Under the pieces are notes generated by a model, which saw nothing but the letters and a program-made list of their open reading frames with translations, was not told where the DNA came from and did no database searches. From assembly GCF_030269685.1 (NCBI RefSeq), contig NZ_BSTT01000020.1, forward strand, positions 23,151-87,150: a stretch of DNA of 64,000 bases, written 5' to 3'. A program made the position numbers and the translations under genes. This document shows, one piece after another, positions 59,140 through 64,000 of the stretch. This stretch comes from Actinomycetospora sp. NBRC 106378. GTDB taxonomy: Bacteria > Actinomycetota > Actinomycetes > Mycobacteriales > Pseudonocardiaceae. The stretch's first letter is position 1, and each line of letters opens with the position of its first letter.

Positions 59140-59550
59140 ATGTCGCACGACGCCGCGCAGTTGTGGACGTTGAACCACCGCCTGCTGACGACGGTGCTGG
59201 ACGGCTGCGCGGGCGAGCTGGCGGAGCTCGGCCTCGACACGAAGGAGTTCTTCGTGCTCGCCGAGGTGGAGGCCGTCCCGTACCCCGCCGAGCTCGCCGC
59301 CCGGCTCGTCGTCCCGAAGGCGAGCATGACGGTGTACGTGCGGAACCTGGTCGCGAAGGGGTTCGTGCACCGCGAGATCGACGACGCCGACCTGCGGCGG
59401 CACCGCCTGGTGCTCACGTCCACGGGCCGGACCACCCGGGACCGGGCGCTCGCGGCGCTGGCCGCCGAGTTCGATCGCCGCCTGACGCGCATCGGGCCGG
59501 ACGACCGGCGGGAACTGCAGCGCATCCTCGGGGATCTGGTCGACCCCTGA
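59140..59550 (+). CDS. MarR-family transcriptional regulator
   Basis: 136-residue winged-helix regulator: TLNHRLLTTVLDGCAGELAEL, LGLDTKEFFVLAEVEAV, YPAELAARLVVPKASMTVYVRNL (recognition helix), VHREIDDADLRRHRLVLTSTG (wing). ATG at 59140. Divergent from the hydrolase gene by 63 bases, the classic MarR arrangement. Ligand unknown. Confidence 0.92.
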   Translation: MSHDAAQLWTLNHRLLTTVLDGCAGELAELGLDTKEFFVLAEVEAVPYPAELAARLVVPKASMTVYVRNLVAKGFVHREIDDADLRRHRLVLTSTGRTTRDRALAALAAEFDRRLTRIGPDDRRELQRILGDLVDP

Positions 59551-59594
59551 GCGCCCCGGGGGGGCCGAGCGGACGGCGCCCCCGACGGGTCGGG

Positions 59595-60263
59595 TCAGCG
59601 GGCCGCGGGCGGCGGTCGCTCGCCCCGGGCCGGTGGCCGGAGGTGCCGGGCACCGCTCCCCTTGACCCGGGCCCCGCCCGCGACGCTGTGGCGGATGCCG
59701 TTGTAGACGAGGTCCCAGAGCGCGGGGTTGGCGTGCAGTTCGTTCGTGGGAGCGGTGGTGCGACGGTCCTGGTCGTCGAGGAACGTGATCCAGTGCTGGC
59801 CGGTACCGACGCCGACCGTGATCTCGCGCAGGGCGTAGACGTCGACCCAGGTCCGGCGGGTCTGCAGGTAGTCGGCGCCGGCGGCGAGGTAGGTCCGGGA
59901 CACGCTGCGCGCGCCGAGGGCGGCGACGACCGCGAAGACGACCCAGAGCCACCAGAAGCCGAGGACCCGGACGTCGAGCAGCGCGGTGAAGCCGAGGATC
60001 GCCGCGCCCAGCGCGACGAAGTACAGGCCGTCGTAACGCCGGGCGCGGTAGACCTCGAGCGGCCGGGATCGTTCGGGTGGCGGAGGGAGCAGGCCCTCGA
60101 CCGCCGAGAGGTCGGTGCCGTCCGCGCCGAGGTGCAGGCTGCCGCGCTCGATCGTCCCGGCCAGGGACCACCGTGGCGCCGACGGTGGCCGGGGGAGGCC
60201 GGTGTCGGCGTCCGGACGACCGGGTAGCGGGGGGTCGCCGAGGCCCCAGGTGTGGGTGCTCAC
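59595..60263 (-). CDS. two-TM membrane protein with cytoplasmic PH-like tail
   Basis: 222 residues. A proline-rich N-terminus of about 85 residues is followed by two adjacent membrane segments (GLYFVALGAAILGFTALLDV, VLGFWWLWVVFAVVAALGA). A tail with YLQTRRTWVDVYALREITV, HWITFLDDQDRRT and ANPALWDLVYNGIRHSV resembles bacterial PH-like domains. No family name assigned. GTG start overlaps the stop of the upstream WXG-domain gene by 4 bases, so the two are co-translated. It might be an immunity or accessory protein for its partner. Confidence 0.65.
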   Translation of the reverse strand: MSTHTWGLGDPPLPGRPDADTGLPRPPSAPRWSLAGTIERGSLHLGADGTDLSAVEGLLPPPPERSRPLEVYRARRYDGLYFVALGAAILGFTALLDVRVLGFWWLWVVFAVVAALGARSVSRTYLAAGADYLQTRRTWVDVYALREITVGVGTGQHWITFLDDQDRRTTAPTNELHANPALWDLVYNGIRHSVAGGARVKGSGARHLRPPARGERPPPAAR

Positions 60264-61360
60264 GTGAACCAGCCCTCGATGGTGTCCCAGTGGTCGCCGA
60301 TGGCCCACGAGACCGCGAAGCCGGCGCCGACGGCCACCAGCGTGGCCGGTCCGCCCGCGATGGCGAGGCCGGTGAGCGCGGCGACGCCGGCGGTGGTGGC
60401 GATGGAGGCCGCGGTCTGGGTGACGTTCTTGGCCGTGGCCGACTCCACCGAGCGGCCGGCGGCGACGTCGACGCCGATGCCCGCGGTCGTGGTGAACAGG
60501 CTCGCGTAGGGCACGGCGCGCAGCACCGGCGCGGCGCGGCCGAGCAGGCCGCCGGCCCCCTCCAGGCGCGGGGCGGCCCCGGAGACCTCGATCGCCGGGC
60601 CGATCACGGGCCTGTCCTGCAGCCCGAACAGGAGCCGGCGGTTGGAGGCGGCCGCCGCGTCGGAGCGGTGCGCGAGGCGACGGGCCTCCTCGTAGCGGGC
60701 ACGGGGGTTCACCGAGCTCGCTCCAGGGGCGGCGGGTCCGACGAGGAGCGCCTGCTGCCACAGCCGGGCCTCCTCGCCGTAGCGGGCCCCGACCCGCGCC
60801 CAGGCGTCGCCCGCGCCGGCCAGGGTGGAAGCGGTGGCCAGCGGCACGAGGGCGCCGCGGTAGCTCCACGTGAAGCCGGGGCTGTCCAGCACGCCGGTGG
60901 GTCCGGCGAGCCCGGCGCGCAGGCGGTCCTGGGCCTCGGCGTAGCGGACGCGGGCGGCGGAGGCCACGGTGCTCGCCTCGTCGAAGGCGCGCTCCTGGGC
61001 GGTGGTGGTCGCCGTGGGGTCGCCGATGACGTCGCCCTGCACCGGCAGCCCGGCGTCGGCCGCGACGGCGCGGGCGCGGGCCATGTCGGCCTGTACGGCG
61101 TCGAGGCTCCCGGCGAAGTCGGCCAGGGCGCGAGCGGCGGAGCGGGCGTTCCCCGCGACCTGGTCGCCCGCGGTGCCCAGCCGGCGCGCCTGGTCGCGGA
61201 ACCCGTCGCCGGCCGTGCCGTCCCAGGCTCCCGCCGACTGCCGGCGGACGGCGTCGATCCGGTCGGAGGTCGTCTCGGCGTCCCGGCCGACGGTGTCGAG
61301 CCACTGCGCGGTGGCGCGGCAGGACCCGGCGTCCGCGTCGATGGCGGTGTCGACGGGCAT
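60260..61360 (-). CDS. WXG100-like N-terminal domain protein, possible type VII-linked effector
   Basis: 366 residues. The N-terminal 100 residues form a helical hairpin with the WXG-type turn GAWDGTAGDGFRDQARRL, as in ESX/type VII substrates and polymorphic toxins. The middle is helical and alanine-rich. The C-terminal 90 residues are glycine-rich and hydrophobic (TTTAGIGVDVAAG, GLAIAGGPATLVAVGAGF), resembling membrane-inserting tails. No enzymatic motif recognised. ATG at 61360. Coupled by GTGA to the membrane protein downstream. Toxin/immunity pairing is an inference; an envelope structural role is the alternative. Confidence 0.68.
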   Translation of the reverse strand: MPVDTAIDADAGSCRATAQWLDTVGRDAETTSDRIDAVRRQSAGAWDGTAGDGFRDQARRLGTAGDQVAGNARSAARALADFAGSLDAVQADMARARAVAADAGLPVQGDVIGDPTATTTAQERAFDEASTVASAARVRYAEAQDRLRAGLAGPTGVLDSPGFTWSYRGALVPLATASTLAGAGDAWARVGARYGEEARLWQQALLVGPAAPGASSVNPRARYEEARRLAHRSDAAAASNRRLLFGLQDRPVIGPAIEVSGAAPRLEGAGGLLGRAAPVLRAVPYASLFTTTAGIGVDVAAGRSVESATAKNVTQTAASIATTAGVAALTGLAIAGGPATLVAVGAGFAVSWAIGDHWDTIEGWFT

Positions 61361-61512
61361 CGGCTCACCCGCCCGGGACGGCAGCGGCGGACGGCTCCGG
61401 CGGATCTCCCACGCCCGGCAGTGTGCCGATCCCGGAGTCCCGACGGGGCCCGTTCGGGACAAGTGGCGAGCAGGACGCCGCGCGGGCAGGCGTGCCACGA
61501 CCCGGTGGCCAG

Positions 61513-61589
61513 TGGCGCCCCCGGCAGGACTCGAACCTGCGACCTTGGCATTAGAAGGGCCTTGCTCTGTCCAGCTGAGCTACGGGGGC
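61513..61589 (-). tRNA. tRNA-Arg (TCT)
   Basis: 77 bases with encoded CCA (61513-61515). Acceptor GCCCCCG with CGGGGGC, discriminator G, D-arm GCTCAGCTGGACAGAGC, anticodon loop CTTCTAA with anticodon TCT, T-arm GCAGG-TTCGAGT-CCTGC. The anticodon stem (AGGCC against TGCCA) has only three standard pairs, an oddity noted separately. Confidence 0.9.
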
Positions 61590-61661
61590 CGACCCGTCGT
61601 CAGCGTAGTCGGGGTGGCCCGGATCGCAGCTCAGGCCCGGGAGGCCACCTACCCTGGACGC

Positions 61662-63572
61662 GTGGCCCGTCCGAGCACCACCGACGCCGCGGAGCCGACC
61701 GCCCCGGTCGCCCGTCGTCCCTCCACGGCCGGGACGGTGCTCGCGCAGGTCGTGCCCGGTGCGGCCGTCGCCGCCGTCGTGGCCCTCGCGCTGACCGCGC
61801 TGTCGGGGGCGGAGACCTACGCCCGGCTCGGCCTGCCCGACCCCGGACCCGTCGTCACCTACGGCCTCCCGGTCGTGCGCGCGCTGACCGAGTCGGTCGC
61901 CGTCGTGACCGTCGGGGCCCTGCTGCTCGCGGCGCTCCTCGTACCGCCCCGTGGTCTCGGGTGGCTGGGAGCGGACGGCTACCGGGCCGTGCGCGTCGCC
62001 TCCTGGACCGCGGCCGCGTGGGCCGGCGGAGCGCTGGTCACGGGGGTCTTCGCGGTCGCGGACGCCTTCGCACGCCCCCTCTCGGTCGTCCTGACGACGA
62101 GCACGCTGAGCGAGTCCCTCGACGGCCTCCCGGCCGCGCGCATCTGGTTCCTGACGGCGGGTGTGGCGATCGTCTGCGCGGTCCTGTGCCGTCTGGCGTT
62201 GTCCTGGCACGCCGCGCTGGGGGCCTTCGCGCTGGCGGTGCTCGGACTCCTCCCGGCCGCGTTCGGCGGGCATTCCGGGACCGGCAGCGCGCACGACATC
62301 GCCATGAACAGTCTCGCGCTGCACGTCGTCGCCGCGGCTCTCTGGGTCGGGGGGCTGGTCGCCGTCCTCGTGCACGCCGTGGTCGGCGGCGGCGACCTGG
62401 TGACGGGACTGGGACGGTTCTCGACGACGGCCTTCTGGTGCTGGGTGGTCCTCGCGCTCTCGGGGACCGTCAACGCCCTGCTGCGGGTCAACCCCGCCGA
62501 CCTGCTCACCAGCACCTACGGCCTGCTGCTCCTGGCCAAGATCGCAGGACTGGTCGTGCTCGGGGTGTTCGGCGCCGCGCACCGCGCGCGCACCGTCCCG
62601 GAGGTGGCCGCGGGTTCGCGCGTCGCGCTCGTCCGGCTGGGCGGTGTCGAGGTGCTGATCATGTTCGCCACGGTGGGGGTCGCGGTCGCCCTCGGGCGCA
62701 CCCCGCCGCCCGAACCGTCCGGACCGCTCCCGACGCGGGTCGAGGCGTTGCTCGGATACCCGCTCGACCGGCCGCTCGACCTGGCGGGCCTGGTGACGAC
62801 CGCGCGTCCGGACCTGGTGCTCGGCACGCTCGCGGTCGTCGCCGCACTGGTCTACCTCGCCGGGGTGCGGCGTCTCCGGCGACGGGGGGTGGCGTGGCCC
62901 GGGGGCCGGACGGCGTCGTGGCTCGTCGGGTGCGGGGTCCTGCTCGTCGCCACCTCGAGCGGGATCGGGACGTACGCCCCCGCCCAGTTCAGCGTCCACA
63001 TGGCGCAGCAGGTGCTGGTCATGGTCGTGGTCGCCCCGGCCTGGGTGCTGGGGCGTCCGGCGACGCTGCTCGCCGCCGTCCGGCCGGCCGCGACCGACGG
63101 CCCGCCCGGGCCGCAGGAGTGGGTGGCCGGGATCGGGCGCTCCCGCATCGGCCGTTTCCTGACGACGCCGGTGGTCGCGACGGTCGTCCTCGTCGCGACC
63201 GCGTGGGCCCTGGACGTCGGTGGCGTGTTCGACGCCCTCGTTCCCGAGCACGTCGGACACCTGTCGATGACGGTGTGCGCCCTGGCCGCGGGCTGTCTGT
63301 TCGCGGGGGTGGCGACCGACGCCCGCCTCGCGCGGCGGGTGCGGGCGGGGATGGTGCTCGTGGCGGCGGTCGCCCAGGGAGGGCTGTCCGTGGTCGTGGC
63401 GGGCTCGTCACGGGTGGTCGGGGCCGAGTACTGGCGGCAACTCGGGCTGCCGTTCGTGGACCGGTCGGCGGACCAGACCCTCGGCGCGTTGGTCCTCGCC
63501 GTCGCGGTGCTCCCGCTGCTCGCGCTGCTCGTCACGCTGCGCAGGCCCTCTGACGTGCAGGTTTCATCCTGA
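61662..63572 (+). CDS. CopD-CtaG fusion, cytochrome c oxidase assembly/copper protein
   Basis: 636-residue polytopic membrane protein. The N-terminal half (to about 340) resembles CopD (ALHVVAAALWVGGLVAVLVHA, NALLRVNPADLLTSTYG). The C-terminal half resembles caa3-type CtaG (GIGTYAPAQFSVHMAQQVLV, VVAPAWVLGRPATLL, VPEHVGHLSMTV). The arrangement matches mycobacterial Rv0102-type proteins. It likely handles copper for cytochrome c oxidase. GTG start follows TACCCT by six bases, the spacing of a leaderless promoter. Confidence 0.9.
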   Translation: MARPSTTDAAEPTAPVARRPSTAGTVLAQVVPGAAVAAVVALALTALSGAETYARLGLPDPGPVVTYGLPVVRALTESVAVVTVGALLLAALLVPPRGLGWLGADGYRAVRVASWTAAAWAGGALVTGVFAVADAFARPLSVVLTTSTLSESLDGLPAARIWFLTAGVAIVCAVLCRLALSWHAALGAFALAVLGLLPAAFGGHSGTGSAHDIAMNSLALHVVAAALWVGGLVAVLVHAVVGGGDLVTGLGRFSTTAFWCWVVLALSGTVNALLRVNPADLLTSTYGLLLLAKIAGLVVLGVFGAAHRARTVPEVAAGSRVALVRLGGVEVLIMFATVGVAVALGRTPPPEPSGPLPTRVEALLGYPLDRPLDLAGLVTTARPDLVLGTLAVVAALVYLAGVRRLRRRGVAWPGGRTASWLVGCGVLLVATSSGIGTYAPAQFSVHMAQQVLVMVVVAPAWVLGRPATLLAAVRPAATDGPPGPQEWVAGIGRSRIGRFLTTPVVATVVLVATAWALDVGGVFDALVPEHVGHLSMTVCALAAGCLFAGVATDARLARRVRAGMVLVAAVAQGGLSVVVAGSSRVVGAEYWRQLGLPFVDRSADQTLGALVLAVAVLPLLALLVTLRRPSDVQVSS

Positions 63573-63576
63573 CCGA

Positions 63577-63605
63577 CCCCCGGTGAACGAGCCGTTCCGC
63601 GGGGG
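63577..63605 (+). terminator. hairpin after the CopD-CtaG gene
   Basis: CCCCC at 63577-63581 pairs with GGGGG at 63601-63605, with an inner GAACG/CGTTC stem. Five bases after the stop codon; separates the gene from the rRNA operon region. Confidence 0.55.
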
Positions 63606-63884
63606 CGTACTGTTCTCATCGCTCCCGGGGAACGGACGCTGAAGCGGCCGGCCGGGAGAGCGGATCACCGATGAGGAGCACTCCTCCGGGTCCGGTACAG
63701 CCGAAGACGAGGCGATTCGCCTGCCGCTGAGGCAGGGATCGGAGCGCCTCACCGGTCGCTCTCACTCGGGCGGGCCGCGCCGGGGGTCACCCCCCGGAAA
63801 CGCCCCCGAAAAGCATCCGGTACAGTGGGAATCACCGCGAACGAAACCGCCGAGAAATCGGCTGGCAGAAGCGCGTGTGGTCGT
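63606..63884 (+). promoter_or_regulatory. presumed rRNA operon promoter region
   Basis: Gene-free 279 bases directly upstream of the rRNA leader. TACAGT at 63821-63826 (and TACTGT at 63608-63613) could be -10 boxes, but no good -35 hexamer is found at 17-18 bases. GGGGG-TCAC-CCCCC (63782-63795) and GAGGAG-CA-CTCCTC (63674-63687) are short palindromes. Promoter position is therefore uncertain. Confidence 0.4.
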
Positions 63885-64000
63885 CCTTTGAGAACTCAAC
63901 AGTGTGCTGACGTTTTGTGTGTTCTGGCCCCAGCTTTTGGTTGGGGTTTCTTTGAGTAGCTAGTTTTTGTCAGAGGTCTTGATTGGTCTCTAACGGTTTT
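63885..64000 (+). promoter_or_regulatory. 5' leader of a 16S-23S-5S rRNA operon (16S lies beyond the window)
   Basis: CCTTTGAGAACTCAACAGTG (63885 on) is the antitermination box A region that precedes 16S rRNA genes in Pseudonocardiaceae and mycobacteria. It is followed by a CCCCA/TGGGG hairpin (63928-63946), a second CTTTGAG segment, and an AT-rich GTTTTTGTC region. The sharp fall in GC content also fits an rRNA leader. The 16S start should lie within a few hundred bases past position 64000. Confidence 0.85.

Noticed and set aside
63821..63826. TACAGT as the definite rRNA promoter -10
   Set aside because: No -35 hexamer at a suitable distance; kept only as a low-confidence region.

Overview
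The window is high-GC (roughly 70-75 % by eye) actinobacterial chromosome. Evidence for this is the many GTG starts, a WhiB3/WhiD regulator, the bacterial proteasome activator Bpa, SigF-type sigma factors with RsbW/RsbV partners, and a CopD-CtaG fusion. The mix (ADP-heptose-type genes, FadD/reductase pair, ribulose monophosphate cycle, selenocysteine formate dehydrogenase) suggests a Pseudonocardiaceae-like bacterium; the genus is an inference.

Layout. 1-900: decayed ssb remnant next to tRNA-Lys, then tRNA-His. 0.9-6.8 kb (minus strand): orn, an acyl-CoA dehydrogenase-like protein, and a two-domain fatty acyl reductase coupled to an acyl-CoA ligase. 7-8 kb: ATP-dependent DNA ligase. 8-11.2 kb (minus): translationally coupled rsbW-sigF-glycosyltransferase-DUF1206, behind a SigF-type promoter. 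11.4-21.5 kb (plus): glycoconjugate cluster with gmhB, gmhA, two hldE-like genes and five glycosyltransferases (a sixth is in the sigF operon). 21.5-26 kb: malQ, a hypothetical protein, recQ-like helicase, topoisomerase IB. 27-31 kb: second stress-signalling block (STAS-HATPase protein, bpa, whiB3-like gene, rsbV, rsbW, sigF). 31-41 kb (minus): selenium island selC-fdhA(UGA)-fdhB-nrfD, then permease-selA-selB. 41-44 kb: gluconate permease and kinase. 44-46 kb: GAF histidine kinase and NarL-type regulator. 46-55.2 kb: ribulose monophosphate (RuMP) cycle island (rpe and class I fba on minus; hxlB, glpX, pfk, tkt, hxlA on plus). 55-61.5 kb: mixed accessory genes. 61.5-64 kb: tRNA-Arg, ctaG/copD fusion, and the leader of an rRNA operon whose 16S gene lies just beyond the edge.

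How the genes fit together. HxlA and HxlB fix formaldehyde onto ribulose 5-phosphate. Pfk/GlpX, Fba, Tkt and Rpe rearrange the sugars to regenerate the acceptor. GntP/GntK can feed the same pool via 6-phosphogluconate, and the selenocysteine formate dehydrogenase would oxidise formate to CO2. SelA, SelB and tRNA-Sec supply that enzyme; selD is not in the window. Sedoheptulose 7-phosphate made by transketolase is the substrate of GmhA in the heptose cluster.

The window is unusually rich in short repeats: six copies of a palindromic intergenic element, a second palindromic element in two copies, and several 30-75 bp units expanded in frame inside coding sequences.
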